The notes beneath the pieces are model-generated. The model ran no database searches. It was given only the letters and a program-made list of their open reading frames with translations, and was not told where the DNA came from. Below are positions 7,854-18,255 of a stretch of DNA of 64,000 nt, one piece after another (position 1 is the first letter of the stretch; each line of letters starts with the position of its first letter). The DNA lies in NCBI RefSeq assembly GCF_016718685.1, contig NZ_JADKCX010000057.1:1-64000 (forward strand), given 5' to 3'. Position numbers and translations under genes: made by a program. Source of the DNA: Haliscomenobacter sp. (GTDB lineage: Bacteria > Bacteroidota > Bacteroidia > Chitinophagales > Saprospiraceae).

Positions 7854-9386
7854 ATGAACTACACCATACTCATGAAAATCAGGTGGGTGACCATGCTGTT
7901 GTTGCTGCACTGGGCGGCCAGAGGGCATGCCAAGGAGCATTTCAGTTACAACAGTTCCATTGTGCAGGCGTACCAAAAAGCGGTGGCCCTGCGCCTCGAT
8001 GAGTCGGCGGCCATTCTGGCGCGGCTTAAGAATCAGGACCCCCAAAACCTGGCGGTTTACCATATTGAAAATTACCTCGATTTTTTTCGGCTCTACATCA
8101 ACGAAGATGCGGCCGAATATGCCGTCCTCAAAAAACACCTCGACCAACGCCTGGCCAAAATCAAGGCAGGCGATCAGCAATCCCCTTATTACCTGTATGC
8201 CCAGGGCGACATTTTTTTGCAATGGTCGCTGGTCAAACTCAAATTTGGCGACTACATGGGGGCCTTTTCCCACGCAGGCAAAGCGTACCGATTGCTCAGC
8301 AAAAACCAGGAGCGGTTTCCACAGTTTATGCCCAATTACAAAGACCTGGGGCTGCTGCACGCGCTGGTGGGCACCATTCCCGACAATTACCAGTGGGGGA
8401 TCAAACTACTGGGGGGCATGCAGGGTTCGATTGCGCAAGGCAAGGCCGAACTTGAAAAAGTGCTGCGCCACGCCCGGCAAAACGAGGATTTTTTATTCGC
8501 CGACGAAACGGTGGTGTACTACGCCTTTATGGTGCTGCACCTCGAAAATGACGCCGACGCGGCCTGGAAGATCTTGCAAAATCAACACCTGGATGTGGCC
8601 AAAAATCCGCTGCATTGCTTTCTAAAAGCCAGTGTCGCGCTGCGCAGTGGCCACAATGACGAGGCCATTGCCATGCTGAGCAAATACAGCAAACCAGGTG
8701 GAGCCATGGATTTTCCCATGTTGGAGTTCCAGTTGGGATTGGCCAAACTGCGCCGCCTGGACGCTGATGCGGCACCCCATTTTTCCAATTTCCTGGCTCG
8801 CTTCCGGGGCCGCAACAACATCAAGGAAGCCTACCAAAAATTGGCCTGGACCGAACTGATCAAAGGCAATGCCACTGGCTACAAACGTTACCTGCAATTG
8901 TGCAGCCAAAAGGGGGTGGCCGATTTTGGGCCAGACAAAAACGCCCAGGAGGAGGCTCAAAGTGGCTTGCTGCCCGAAGCGGTACTGGTCAGGGCCAGGC
9001 TACTGTTCGATGGCGGCTATTTTCAAACGGCCTACGATTTGTTGAAGGAAAAAGAAAACTACCGCTGGCCCAATAAAGCTGTCCAATTGGAATATACCTA
9101 CCGCCAGGGCCGTGTTTTGCATGGTATGGCCCGTTGGGACGAGGCCATGACCCTCTACCGCAAAACCATTGCCGAAGGCCGCGAAACCACGTATTACTAC
9201 GCTTGTAATGCCGCCTTACAAGCGGGTTTGATTTGTGAATTGCGCAAGGATTATCCCCAGGCGCGGCGTTATTTTCAGCTGTGTCTGGCCATGCGACCAA
9301 GCGATTATCGGACGAGTTTACACCAGTCGGCAAAGGCGCCAAAAAGGGCTTGGGTAAAAAGGGTTTCTCAAGCTTTTGGTCTTTAG
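7854..9386 (+). CDS. Secreted TPR-type protein
   Basis: A 510-residue protein with an N-terminal hydrophobic segment (WVTMLLLLHWAARGHA), so exported or anchored. The body is alpha-helical repeat with TPR-like units: QAYQKAVALRLDESAAILAR, and later YTYRQGRVLHGMARWDEAM and AQAGLICELRKDYPQARRYF-like repeats. The segment LLHALVGTIPDNYQWGIKLL is conserved-looking and recalls the DUF3808/IML2-like TPR group, at low certainty. The last residues (after HQSAKA) look unnatural: one extra G near 9333 would continue as AKKGLGKKGF, so the C-terminus may be frameshifted. It heads a run of three same-strand genes for secreted proteins. Confidence 0.75.
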   Translation: MNYTILMKIRWVTMLLLLHWAARGHAKEHFSYNSSIVQAYQKAVALRLDESAAILARLKNQDPQNLAVYHIENYLDFFRLYINEDAAEYAVLKKHLDQRLAKIKAGDQQSPYYLYAQGDIFLQWSLVKLKFGDYMGAFSHAGKAYRLLSKNQERFPQFMPNYKDLGLLHALVGTIPDNYQWGIKLLGGMQGSIAQGKAELEKVLRHARQNEDFLFADETVVYYAFMVLHLENDADAAWKILQNQHLDVAKNPLHCFLKASVALRSGHNDEAIAMLSKYSKPGGAMDFPMLEFQLGLAKLRRLDADAAPHFSNFLARFRGRNNIKEAYQKLAWTELIKGNATGYKRYLQLCSQKGVADFGPDKNAQEEAQSGLLPEAVLVRARLLFDGGYFQTAYDLLKEKENYRWPNKAVQLEYTYRQGRVLHGMARWDEAMTLYRKTIAEGRETTYYYACNAALQAGLICELRKDYPQARRYFQLCLAMRPSDYRTSLHQSAKAPKRAWVKRVSQAFGL

Positions 9387-9495
9387 GTTTTATGTTTTGC
9401 ACGACGACACAATCTTGCTTTATGCTTCAAAAAACTTGTGTGGGGGCAACAACGCGTGTCGCGTAAAACGTAAAACCCAAAAAACGTAAAAATCA

Positions 9496-10526
9496 TTGAT
9501 CAACAGGCTGCAAACAACACTTTTGGCCTTAGTTTTAGGCTTTGTTGCCGCCAGCCCCAGGCCAAACCTGAGCGTGCCTTTTTACCACTGGCAGACCCGC
9601 CTGGCGCTGAGCCCGGCCGAGCAGCAACGTTTGCTCAACCTGGGGTTACGCGCCTTTACGCCAAATTTTTTGATGTAGACTGGGACAAAAACAGTGGGCG
9701 AATTGTGCCCCTGGCCAGCATTCAAATTGACTCTACGCACTTGTCGAAACTAAAACTGGTGCCCGTCGTGTTCATCACCAACCGCACCTGGGATCATGTG
9801 GAAAGTGAGGAACAACTGCAAGAACTGGTGAGGCGTATTTTTTATAAAATTGACAACTTAGCGGTACCATTGGTCAACGGCATTTCCGAAGTGCAAATTG
9901 ATTGCGATTGGAACCAAAGCACGCGCAGGGTATATTTCAATTTCTTGAAGGCACTTGCTCAACGTCTGGCGGAGATCAACATCCCCCTTTCCGCCACCAT
10001 CCGCCTGCACCAGTGCAAATACCCCCAACGCACGGGCGTTCCCCCCGTAGCGCGCGGCATGTTGATGTTGTACAACGTGGGGCAATTGGAAGATTGGGCC
10101 GAGGACAATTCGATTTTTTCAGATCCAGCGGTAGCGGCTTATGCGCCCTTGCCCCGGTATCCGCTGCACTTGGATGTGGTTTTGCCGGCGTTCAGTTGGG
10201 GGGTGCTTTTCCGGGAAGGAGAAATGATCCGTTTGCTCAACGATTTGCGGGCCGAAACCTTGCGGAGCGATGCCCGTTTTGAGGAGATTGCGCCCCGGCG
10301 CTTTCGCGTGCAAAAAAGTACTTATCTTAACGGGCATTATTTGTACCAGGGCGATTTGTTGCGGATCGAAACTTGTGGGGCTCCGGAGTTGTTGGCGGCG
10401 GCGCAGTTTGCCCGGCGGCAATTGCCGAGGGCGGCGCAGCGTTGGGTAGCCATTTACCATTTGCATCCGGGTTTGATGAAGGCGGTGAGTGAGGAGCAAA
10501 TGGAGGCGGTGTTTGGGGTGTTTTAG
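9496..10526 (+). CDS. Conserved secreted protein of unknown function, frameshifted
   Basis: Two frames join into one 343-residue protein if one G is added to the G4 run near 9645, restoring LGVTRLYAKFFDVDWDKNSG. Translation from a TTG at 9496 gives a signal-peptide-like N-terminus (LLALVLGFVAASP) followed by FYHWQTRLALSPAEQQ. No ATG is available in frame, so the true start is uncertain. The body has alternating beta strands and helices with PVVFITNRTW, ISEVQIDCDWNQSTRRVYF and PLSATIRLHQ, a pattern that suggests a TIM-barrel-like fold, though I recognise no named family. It lies directly after the TPR gene, 110 bases away. Confidence 0.6.
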
Positions 10527-10829
10527 CCGTCAATCGACCACTGGTTTATTTCACCACAGATTTATTTCACCACAGATTCGCACAGATTTACACAGATTTT
10601 TTGTATTAATCTGTACGAATCCGTGGCTATACCATGAGCGTTGTTTATGCAGCAAAAGCGACAACAATGGGAGCGCGGATGACGCGGATAAGGCGGGTTT
10701 ACGCGGATCTTGACTTACACAACAATAAAATCCGCGTAAATCCGCTCAATCCGCGTCATCCGCGCTCCCATTAACGTTCCTGCGACAGAGCCGAAGGCTC
10801 AAGCAGGTCATATAAATCGAAGTAAAATT
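10527..10829. repeat. Two adjacent intergenic hairpins
   Basis: No gene. First hairpin: CCACAGATTCGCACAGATT at 10570-10588 against AATCTGTACGAATCCGTGG at 10608-10626. Second hairpin: the arm at 10666-10708 (begins AATGGGAGCGCGGATGACGC) against 10730-10772 (ends GCGTCATCCGCGCTCCCATT), 43 bases per arm with few mismatches and a 21-base loop. Both lie between two same-strand genes. Confidence 0.88.
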
Positions 10830-13127
10830 ATGTACAAACGAAAATCAGCAGTACTGACCTGGATTTGCCATTACGCAAAAGTAGCCAGTCTTCTTTTATG
10901 CCTGGTTTTCCTGCTGCTCTGGCCGCACAGTCTGGACGGTGACTGCGGCCCCAACCTCCACCCTTTCAAAGGCTACTCTTTTTTGCGGTCCAGCATCATC
11001 AAGGGCAATGCGGCGGGCGCTCCTTATATCTTGGGCTTTGATGTGTTGTACGAACGTTTTGGCAAGCAGCAAACCACCATGATGCAGGACAACCTGGATG
11101 AGTGGCATACCCGCTATTGCGCCCGCGCTGAAAAAACCGACATCTACGCCGTGGTGTACGATTGGCCCAAAAGTGACCTCGAAGAAGTCATCAATGCCAT
11201 TACGGTGAAGAACTATGGTTTGAGTCCCTATTTGCGACAAAACACCTTTGCCAATTACCTCTACCGCAATGGCTGTACCGAAACCCTGCGCTATTTGCAA
11301 TACGCCAAGGACTGCGAACCCCACGTCACGAGCACCGATCCCTGGAAAGAAACGCCCAGCAATACCGCCATCCTCAACAGTTTGATCGTCCGCGGACGTG
11401 ACGAGTTCATGGCCTGCAACTCGCACTACATCCGCTTGCGTTACGCCTACCAAATCATTCGCCTGGCCCATTATTCGAAGCAGTACAACCGCACGGTGGA
11501 ATTGTACGATTGGTTGATGCCCAAGGTAGACAACGACCCCAGCTTGATTGAATACTGGATTCTGGGGCATCGGGCGGGCGCATTACAAGCCCTGGGGCGC
11601 TATGCCGAAGCGGCGTACAATTATGCCCAGGTTTTTTTGCATTGTCCGAGCAAACGGGAGTCCGCACTGCAGAGTTTCCGCATCCGCAGCGATGAGGAAT
11701 GGAAGCAGGCCTATGTCTTGTGCCGCAACAACCAGGAGCGCGCCAGCCTCTACGCCTTGCGTGCTTACAACGACCGCAGCCGGGCACTTGAAGAAATGGA
11801 GGCCATTTATGTGCTCGATCCAACCATTGAATACCTCGACGTGCTACTGGTGCGCGAGTTGCGTCGTTTGGAAAAACAACTCCTTGGCCTGGAGTTCAAC
11901 ACCAAGCGCGAGCAAAACCGCCGTTACTACAAAATACCGCAGCCCGGCATTGACGATTACCTCATTCAGGTACAGAATTTTGTACAAAAAATCAACCTGG
12001 AAAAAAAGATCAGCAACCCGGAATTGTGGGCCATCGCCGGGGCTTACCTGGAATTGGTGTCTGGCGATTTTTATGCTGCCCAAAAGTCTTTTGCGCGGAT
12101 CGAAGACCAGATTACCGACGAAAGCCTCCAGGAACAGGTGGAGATTTTTAAGTTGGCCGCACAGATTGGAGCCTACCAGCAAGTCAACGATGACATGGAA
12201 GACGAGGTCGCGCTGCTGATGCGTTCCAACGACTATTTCCAACGCTTCCCCGCAAAATTTTTGCCGTTTACCCGCGACAAAATGGGCTGGTTGTACCGAC
12301 GTTATGGTATGCCGGGTAAGGCATTTTTGTCCCATTACCCTTTCCGCGATTTGCGCATCAACCCGCAGGAAATCGAACTCAACGACCTTCAGGCCATGCT
12401 CCAACAGACCCGGCTCAACCGCATGGAGCGCAATTTGCTCAAACAAGGCGACACCCTCCTGACCATCAATGACCTGCACATGCTTAAAGCCACGGTGCTG
12501 CTGGATCAGTACCAGATGGTGCCTGCACTGGAGGAACTGAAAAAAATTGACCGCAATGTATGGTCCGACTATGGGGTTTGGGCACCTTTTGTCGAGCGTT
12601 TCCACGATTGTGTCAACTGTCCCATTCGCGATACCGTAACGTTTCTCAACCGGGGCGAAATCATCGAGCGCATGCTGGATCTCGAATACCGCGCACTGGC
12701 CAATCGCCTGGAGGGAGGGGGCTATTTTTACCAAATGGGTTTGGCGTATTACAACATGTCGTATTTTGGTTCAGCCTGGCCGGTGATGGACAATTTCAGG
12801 AGTGGTTCCAGCCTCAAGCGCCGCAAGTCGGCCAAAGATCCCAATGTGGTGATCGACGAACGGTTTTCACTCGGCAACCGCGAGCATTTTGATTGCTCAC
12901 AGGCCATGTCCTATTTTGGCATGGCGCGGCAATTCACGAACAACCGTGAGCTGGCGGCACAAGCCACGTTTATGGCGGCACGCTGTGAACAAAACAATTT
13001 CTACTGGAAAGGTGGGACGCGCACCTACGAGAATTTTGCCATTCTGAAACGAGATTATGCCAATACGCAGTTTTATGCCCGCATTGTGGCAGAGTGTAAG
13101 TATTTCCAGTTTTATGCCAGCCGCTGA
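10830..13127 (+). CDS. Large exported repeat protein of unknown function
   Basis: A 765-residue protein with an N-terminal signal/anchor (VASLLLCLVFLLLWPHSLDG) and a long alpha-helical body. TPR-like units are visible, such as YNRTVELYDWLMPKVDNDPS, RAGALQALGRYAEAAYNYAQ and AGAYLELVSGDFYAAQKSFA. Cysteines are scattered (NGCTETL, KDCEPH, HDCVNCPIRD), which is consistent with a periplasmic or surface location. The two preceding genes are also exported, suggesting a functional group. No enzymatic motif is seen. ATG 10830 directly precedes the signal segment. Confidence 0.75.
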   Translation: MYKRKSAVLTWICHYAKVASLLLCLVFLLLWPHSLDGDCGPNLHPFKGYSFLRSSIIKGNAAGAPYILGFDVLYERFGKQQTTMMQDNLDEWHTRYCARAEKTDIYAVVYDWPKSDLEEVINAITVKNYGLSPYLRQNTFANYLYRNGCTETLRYLQYAKDCEPHVTSTDPWKETPSNTAILNSLIVRGRDEFMACNSHYIRLRYAYQIIRLAHYSKQYNRTVELYDWLMPKVDNDPSLIEYWILGHRAGALQALGRYAEAAYNYAQVFLHCPSKRESALQSFRIRSDEEWKQAYVLCRNNQERASLYALRAYNDRSRALEEMEAIYVLDPTIEYLDVLLVRELRRLEKQLLGLEFNTKREQNRRYYKIPQPGIDDYLIQVQNFVQKINLEKKISNPELWAIAGAYLELVSGDFYAAQKSFARIEDQITDESLQEQVEIFKLAAQIGAYQQVNDDMEDEVALLMRSNDYFQRFPAKFLPFTRDKMGWLYRRYGMPGKAFLSHYPFRDLRINPQEIELNDLQAMLQQTRLNRMERNLLKQGDTLLTINDLHMLKATVLLDQYQMVPALEELKKIDRNVWSDYGVWAPFVERFHDCVNCPIRDTVTFLNRGEIIERMLDLEYRALANRLEGGGYFYQMGLAYYNMSYFGSAWPVMDNFRSGSSLKRRKSAKDPNVVIDERFSLGNREHFDCSQAMSYFGMARQFTNNRELAAQATFMAARCEQNNFYWKGGTRTYENFAILKRDYANTQFYARIVAECKYFQFYASR

Positions 13128-13138
13128 TTTTTTTGTAA

Positions 13139-14611
13139 TCAATTGTCTTTAAATACATTGTCGATCAACTCGATGCGAAAAGTCAAGGTGCGGGGGCTAA
13201 AAAAAGGTATCGTACTATCGGTAGCGGTCAAAACGATGTGGGTGGGGTCGACTTGTTCACAATAGTCGGTATTGAGTATAAATTGCGGCTTCCGGGCGGT
13301 GATGCGGGACTGCACCACACTGTGGATGATCTCCCCTTTGGCATCAATGCGAATGAGTTTATGTGATGGGAAGAGCGGATCCAGCACTTGGGTTTGCAGG
13401 CAAAAAACCGAGTCTCCTTTGAGGAACAGATTGGTACTGTAGGTATTGTTCAAAAAGCCAAACTTCAGGGTTGGAATGATGCTGATGTATTCGGTTTTGG
13501 CCTCGGCATTCAGGCGAAGCACCATGTTGGACTCAAAGTTGCGGGCGAAGAGGTAAATCTGCCCCTGGGGCTGAAAATTAAGTTTTTGAATGCCGAACTC
13601 GAAAAAGCTAGTGGCTGTAAACTGATTGCCAAAAACGCTATCCTGCCGCGCCTCACGTAAGGCGTTTTGATACAAGTCTCTGGGGAGTTCTTCCAGGTTT
13701 TGGGTGAAATTCTCGCTGCCGAGCCGCATTTTCAAGGTATACAGTCCACTTTCGGTGGCAAAGCGCGGGATCTGCCAAATGCCGATGCCATACAGGGTTT
13801 CATCCGGGGCCAGCCCAAATTTGATGCTGGAAAAAAAGGCTCCTTTTTCCAATTGGGGGCGCAGCACTCTGACTGTGTCCAAATCCTGGCGCAGGTGTAT
13901 TGCCATGTGCTCTACCCGACTGGCTCTGATGACCGCTGTGGCACCAATGCGACCGTCGTAATTTTCGGCAAACAGAAAAAATTCTCCATTGTTGCGCAAG
14001 GCACAATTGTTGATCAAGAATCGGTTGTTGAGATAAGGCAGGGTGTATTGTTTTGACCATTTTTTTTGGAGGTTTTGGTCAAAAACCTGCACGTTGAGCC
14101 GCACGGAGTCTTCAGAATAGGCATAAATCCAACTGTAAAATCCAATGTGGCTGCTGTCGGGCGAAATGCAATAACCCTGGTAGCTGGAACTGCCGCTGGG
14201 CATGGGGGTTGCCACTGCATCAACGATTTGGCTGTGTTGTTCTTTTAAGGTTTTGGCATCGTATTGCTGGAGGATGAAATTGCTGCGCCCTGGCCCAGGG
14301 TGGTAAAGGGAAGTCAACAAGTTGAGCTTGCCATCCCAGATAAAAACATCTTTGACGAGCGCTTTGAGTGGGCCCATTTTCAAGGAGACCAATTTTTCAG
14401 TTTTGGTCCCGCTGGTACTGGAGATACTTTGGAAATACAGTTGTAAAGGGAGTCCATTGCGGCTCCAGTTTTGTTGAACCGTAACGACATGGGTGGGGCT
14501 TACCGGAAGAATGCGGCTAAAAATGAAGGTATTCGTATCCAGGCGGGCCTGAGCAAAGGAAGAAACAGTGCTGCCCAAAATACAGCAAAGCAGGACTAAA
14601 AGCTTATTCAT
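13139..14611 (-). CDS. Secreted protein, beta-propeller-like, unknown function
   Basis: A 490-residue protein with a clean signal peptide (MNKLLVLLCCILGSTVSSFA, cleaved before QARL). The mature part is rich in short beta strands with repeated aromatic/aspartate turns (KDVFIWDGKLNLLTSLYHPG, SSYQGYCISPDSSHIGFYSW), a composition typical of periplasmic beta-propellers. No catalytic motif is recognised. It converges on the large exported protein upstream with only 11 bases between the stops. Confidence 0.7.
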   Translation of the reverse strand: MNKLLVLLCCILGSTVSSFAQARLDTNTFIFSRILPVSPTHVVTVQQNWSRNGLPLQLYFQSISSTSGTKTEKLVSLKMGPLKALVKDVFIWDGKLNLLTSLYHPGPGRSNFILQQYDAKTLKEQHSQIVDAVATPMPSGSSSYQGYCISPDSSHIGFYSWIYAYSEDSVRLNVQVFDQNLQKKWSKQYTLPYLNNRFLINNCALRNNGEFFLFAENYDGRIGATAVIRASRVEHMAIHLRQDLDTVRVLRPQLEKGAFFSSIKFGLAPDETLYGIGIWQIPRFATESGLYTLKMRLGSENFTQNLEELPRDLYQNALREARQDSVFGNQFTATSFFEFGIQKLNFQPQGQIYLFARNFESNMVLRLNAEAKTEYISIIPTLKFGFLNNTYSTNLFLKGDSVFCLQTQVLDPLFPSHKLIRIDAKGEIIHSVVQSRITARKPQFILNTDYCEQVDPTHIVLTATDSTIPFFSPRTLTFRIELIDNVFKDN

Positions 14612-14921
14612 ACCATAACAGTTTAGGTATACTCCCCTCGGGGCAGTATCGCTGTGAATTTAAGGTTTGATTTGCAAGAATCCTTTTTTTCGCTGTCCAA
14701 ACTTTGACTTTAGTCCCACTTTAGCATTCTCAAAGCCCAAAACTGTCAGCTAACACCCCTGTATTGCTAATAAATTTAGATGTAGTTTTGTTTTATTCGC
14801 AAAATATAGCTTGTTTTGCAAGATAAAAGCTGGAATCGGCGCGTTCCTATTCCATAGCTTGTTGTGGCAAAAGCGCCATCATGGTTACGAAACTATTCAT
14901 TTTTAATTTAAACAGAAAAAC
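14612..14921. promoter_or_regulatory. Upstream region of the OmpA lipoprotein gene
   Basis: No gene. An AT-rich stretch at 14770-14820 has TTTG at 14787 and TAGCTTG at 14807, a weak resemblance to the Bacteroidota -33 TTTG / -7 TAnnTTTG promoter with shorter than usual spacing. An AT-rich leader with AAACAGAAAAAC precedes the ATG at 14922. The promoter call is tentative. Confidence 0.25.
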
Positions 14922-15695
14922 ATGCGTCTAGTACTCAACTTACTAGTAGTTGTTCTTGCGCTAGGTTCTATGCAATCTTGTGTTTCCAAGAAAAAGTTTG
15001 ACGAACTGCTTGCCAGCAAGGAAGCAGCAGACAAAGCTTTGGCTGAAACACAGACAAAAGTAGCCAACCTGGAGAAAGAAAACACTGACCTGAAAACCCA
15101 ATTGGAAGCTGAAAAAACTCGCTTGAATGGCGAAATCGCCAACTTGCGCAAAGATCTTGATGCTACCAAGGGTCAAATCAGTGCAGTTCAGCAGAAATTG
15201 GACATGAGTCAAGCTGAATTGACCAAAATCAAAAACGAAGTAAACGGAATTTTCTCTGCTTACAAGAGCAGCGGCTTGACTGCCGAAGAGAGAAATGGCC
15301 GTTTGTACTTGATGACCAGTGCTCCAATGGACTACAAAAGTGGTTCTTATGGGCTTTCAAAAGCACAGCGCGAAGCGGTTGCTCAATTGGCAACTACGCT
15401 GAAAAGCAATCCAAAGTTGAAAATTTTGGTTGAAGGCCACACTGACACGGACAAAGTACGTGGTGGTGCTGCAGCATACCAAGATAACTGGGAGCTGTCT
15501 TCCAAGCGTTCTTTGGCCATCTGCCGTGAGCTGATCAAAAATGGCGTTAGCCCAGCACAACTTGCTACGGTTGGTCGTGGCGAAACCATGCCTAAGGCTG
15601 ACAACAGCACCAAAGAAGGCAAAGCTGCTAACCGCAGATCTGATGTAGTGGCTGATCCAGATATGGCTCCTCTGCTTCAAATCACCAAGCAATAA
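14922..15695 (+). CDS. OmpA family lipoprotein (peptidoglycan-binding)
   Basis: A 257-residue outer-membrane lipoprotein. The signal peptide ends with a lipobox-like GSMQSC (Cys 20). Residues about 25-105 form a heptad-rich coiled coil (KALAETQTKVANLEKENTDL). The C-terminal OmpA/Pal domain has ILVEGHTDTD, NWELSSKRSLAICREL and ANRRSDVV, the peptidoglycan-binding signature. It should tether the outer membrane to the cell wall. It is monocistronic: a strong terminator follows, and its codon use (lysine-rich, few rare codons) suggests high expression. Confidence 0.92.
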   Translation: MRLVLNLLVVVLALGSMQSCVSKKKFDELLASKEAADKALAETQTKVANLEKENTDLKTQLEAEKTRLNGEIANLRKDLDATKGQISAVQQKLDMSQAELTKIKNEVNGIFSAYKSSGLTAEERNGRLYLMTSAPMDYKSGSYGLSKAQREAVAQLATTLKSNPKLKILVEGHTDTDKVRGGAAAYQDNWELSSKRSLAICRELIKNGVSPAQLATVGRGETMPKADNSTKEGKAANRRSDVVADPDMAPLLQITKQ

Positions 15696-15722
15696 TCAGA
15701 TTTTAAATCTGGTTGAAATAAG

Positions 15723-15758
15723 AAAGCCGGGTGGAGTTTATCTCCATCCGGCTTTCTT
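15723..15758 (+). terminator. Rho-independent terminator after the OmpA lipoprotein gene
   Basis: Stem AAAGCCGGGTGGAG (15723-15736) pairs with CTCCATCCGGCTTT (15742-15755) around a 5-base loop, with one or two wobble positions, followed by CTTTG. It starts 27 bases after the stop. Confidence 0.85.
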
Positions 15759-16013
15759 TGTTCACGGCCCAAAAAAGGTGGGGGTGGGAATCCTCAAGCG
15801 AAAAGCACGGGCAATTCAGTCCTCGGCTTTTAGAACAAGTGAATTCTGAATTAATTCTATCGATAATCGCAGTGCGATTTCAGTCGTAAAACGCTTGGAG
15901 TGCTACGAACATGCGCTTCTCCGAAGTCGATCGAATGACTGGAGAAGTCACGTTTGTAGAACATGTTGATTGTCAGTTCTTGACTTCGGGAAGTCGCCCT
16001 TCCTTCATCTTAA

Positions 16014-16226
16014 GCGGCTCACGTTGAAAAATCTTGTCCAGTAGAATGGGTTTGGGGACTGGTTTGTCGGCTTATCGCCAGTTTCACAATTTGGGTTAAG
16101 CGTCACGGTTTGGTAAAACCGAACCATATGCGCCTGCTAGAAACCGATTCAAATGGCACTTTAACTCCTGCCGAACTAGCCTATTTTGGTGGTGCTTACA
16201 CCCTATGGGAAAATCATAGACAGTAA
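16014..16226 (+). other. Possible fragment: one TM helix plus EF-hand-like loop
   Basis: A 70-codon open stretch without ATG, GTG or TTG at its start. It reads as one membrane helix (EWVWGLVCRLIASFTIWVK), a basic turn (RHGLVKPNHM) and a loop ETDSNGTLTPAE that fits the 12-position EF-hand pattern (acidic at 1, 3, 5; G at 6; L at 8; E at 12), then ELAYFGGAYTLWENH. The coherence argues for real coding, either a 5'-broken gene or a frameshifted small membrane protein. The rest of 15759-16434 shows no other gene. Confidence 0.35.
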
Positions 16227-16239
16227 TCTTTTCAAGGAG

Positions 16240-16280
16240 GCCCCCCCACTTTTGGGGGGGGCCGGGGGGGGGGGGGAACG
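16240..16280. repeat. C-run / G-run hairpin
   Basis: A C7 run, ACTTTT, then G runs interrupted by CC. It lies between the converging EF-hand-like fragment and the RNase Y gene. It could act as a terminator stem, but its base-run character makes the exact sequence doubtful. Confidence 0.4.
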
Positions 16281-16434
16281 GTGCTGTTGTGGTTAAAAGG
16301 GGGTGTTTTGTTAGAGAGGGGGTATGCGGTGGTTTAGCCGGGGAAGAAAGAGGGTAATTGGGACTAAAACAAACAAGCGCCTGCTCAGTTTCCCAAACAG
16401 GCGCTTCCCAAAACGTGTTATAATCGAGTATATT

Positions 16435-18117
16435 TTACCGTGCAAATGCCACTGCCCGCTTCTCCCGAATCACGGTCACTTTGATCTGACCGGGGTACTG
16501 CATTTCGTCCTGGATCTTTTGGGAAATCATGAACGCCAGGTCGTCGGCATATTGATCCGTTACCTTTTCACTTTCTACGATCACGCGCAACTCGCGGCCC
16601 GCCTGCATGGCGAAAGCTTTGGTTACGCCTTCGTGGGTCATGGCCAGGTCTTCGAGCTCACCGATGCGCTTGAGGTAACTTTCCAGGATTTCGCGACGTG
16701 CGCCTGGGCGTGCGCCCGAGATCGCGTCACAAGCCTGTACGATGGGGGAGATGATGTTGTTCATCTCGATTTCATCGTGGTGAGCACCAACGGCATTGAC
16801 GACCGCCGGGTTCTCCTTGTATTTTTCACACAACTGCATCCCCAGGATGGCGTGGCTCAATTCTGATTCTTCTTCGGCTACTTTACCAATGTCGTGGAGT
16901 AAGCCTGCTCGTTTGGCCAGTTTGATTTGTTGGGGTTTGAGGCCCAACTCAGCCGCCATGATGGCACAAAGATTTGCGGTTTCGATGGAGTGCTTGATCA
17001 GGTTCTGCCCGTAGGAAGAGCGGAAACGCATCCGGCCTACCATTTTGACGAGGTACGGATCGAGTCCATGCAAGTCGAGGTCGATGACGGTTTTTTCGCC
17101 AATCTCTACAATCTGCTCGTCCAGTTGTTTGCGGGTTTTGGCCACCACTTCCTCGATGCGTGCCGGGTGGATCCGACCATCGGCGACCAGTTTTTTCAGG
17201 GCCAGACGCGCCACCTCGCGGCGGATCGGGTCAAAGCTCGAAATCACGATGGCTTCGGGGGTATCGTCTACCACGATTTCTGCGCCAGTAGCCGCTTCCA
17301 GGGCCCGGATGTTGCGCCCTTCCCGACCAATGATCTGGCCTTTCATGTCGTCAGATTCCAGGTGGAAGACCGAAACGGTGTTTTCGATGGTGTATTCGGC
17401 ACACATGCGCTGGATGGTCTGGATGACGATTTTTTTCGCCTCCTTGTTGGCATCCATTTTGGCCTGTTCGATGGACTCTTTTACGATCGACATCGCATCG
17501 TTTTGCGCTTTGGCGCGCACCGCATCCAACAGCTGTTCCTTGGCTTCTTGCTCGCTCAAGCGAGAGATGATCTCCAGCTCCTTGATGCGGATTTCATTGG
17601 CCTGATCCAGCTCTTCCCGTTTTTTGGCAACAATTTTCAGTTGCTTTTCCAGGTTTTCGCGGATGGCTGCTGTTTCTGCGTCCTTGAGTTCAAATTCCGC
17701 TCTTTGTTGTTCGAGTACGCGGTGGCGTTCATCGATTTTTTCTTCCTTGGACTTGAATTCCGATTCGAGCGCTTTGATTTCCATCTCGCGCTCTTTCATT
17801 TCCACCAGTTGCTGCGTCTTGCGGCTATCAAAATCCGATTTCAGTTTGGCAAAGTGGTCTTTGGCTTCCTGAATCTTATTTTGTTTGATGCGTTCGTTTT
17901 TGCTTTCAGCCTGGTTGACAATTTTTTCTGCCTTGGTTTCCGCTTCGTCTACAATACGTTTTGCCGATAAGCGGGCTTCTTTGATTTGCAGGTCGGCTTG
18001 GGAATTGAGTTCTTCAAGTTTCTGTTGCTTCGATTTGTTCAAGAAAAACTGCACCAAAAAATATCCCGCTATTACTCCGATTGCTAAACCAATTATTGCT
18101 CCTATTCCAATTTCCAT
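16435..18117 (-). CDS. rny: Ribonuclease Y
   Basis: A 560-residue membrane-anchored endoribonuclease that initiates mRNA decay. In order: an N-terminal TM helix ([20 protein letters not shown]), a long charged coiled coil (residues about 30-210), a KH RNA-binding domain ([20 protein letters not shown]), and an HD hydrolase domain with [27 protein letters not shown] and GAHHDEIE supplying the metal ligands. The C-terminus has the usual [12 protein letters not shown]. Length and motif order are normal for Rny. It lies downstream of zapA on the same strand. Confidence 0.96.
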   Translation of the reverse strand: MEIGIGAIIGLAIGVIAGYFLVQFFLNKSKQQKLEELNSQADLQIKEARLSAKRIVDEAETKAEKIVNQAESKNERIKQNKIQEAKDHFAKLKSDFDSRKTQQLVEMKEREMEIKALESEFKSKEEKIDERHRVLEQQRAEFELKDAETAAIRENLEKQLKIVAKKREELDQANEIRIKELEIISRLSEQEAKEQLLDAVRAKAQNDAMSIVKESIEQAKMDANKEAKKIVIQTIQRMCAEYTIENTVSVFHLESDDMKGQIIGREGRNIRALEAATGAEIVVDDTPEAIVISSFDPIRREVARLALKKLVADGRIHPARIEEVVAKTRKQLDEQIVEIGEKTVIDLDLHGLDPYLVKMVGRMRFRSSYGQNLIKHSIETANLCAIMAAELGLKPQQIKLAKRAGLLHDIGKVAEEESELSHAILGMQLCEKYKENPAVVNAVGAHHDEIEMNNIISPIVQACDAISGARPGARREILESYLKRIGELEDLAMTHEGVTKAFAMQAGRELRVIVESEKVTDQYADDLAFMISQKIQDEMQYPGQIKVTVIREKRAVAFAR

Positions 18118-18154
18118 AAAGTGGTTTTTTCCGATGTAAAAATATTAGGCTGTT

Positions 18155-18209
<55 letters not shown>

Positions 18210-18255
18210 TCGAGCCGGCTAAGAACCTTCGAACCCATTCATCTTCGAATCCGGT

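Noticed and set aside
11844..12734. 296-codon open frame antisense to the 765-residue protein
   Set aside because: The plus-strand frame has a signal peptide and TPR-like units; the antisense frame has neither.
16927..17970. 347-codon open frame antisense to rny
   Set aside because: Phe-rich low-complexity shadow of the Lys/Glu-rich coiled coil of RNase Y.
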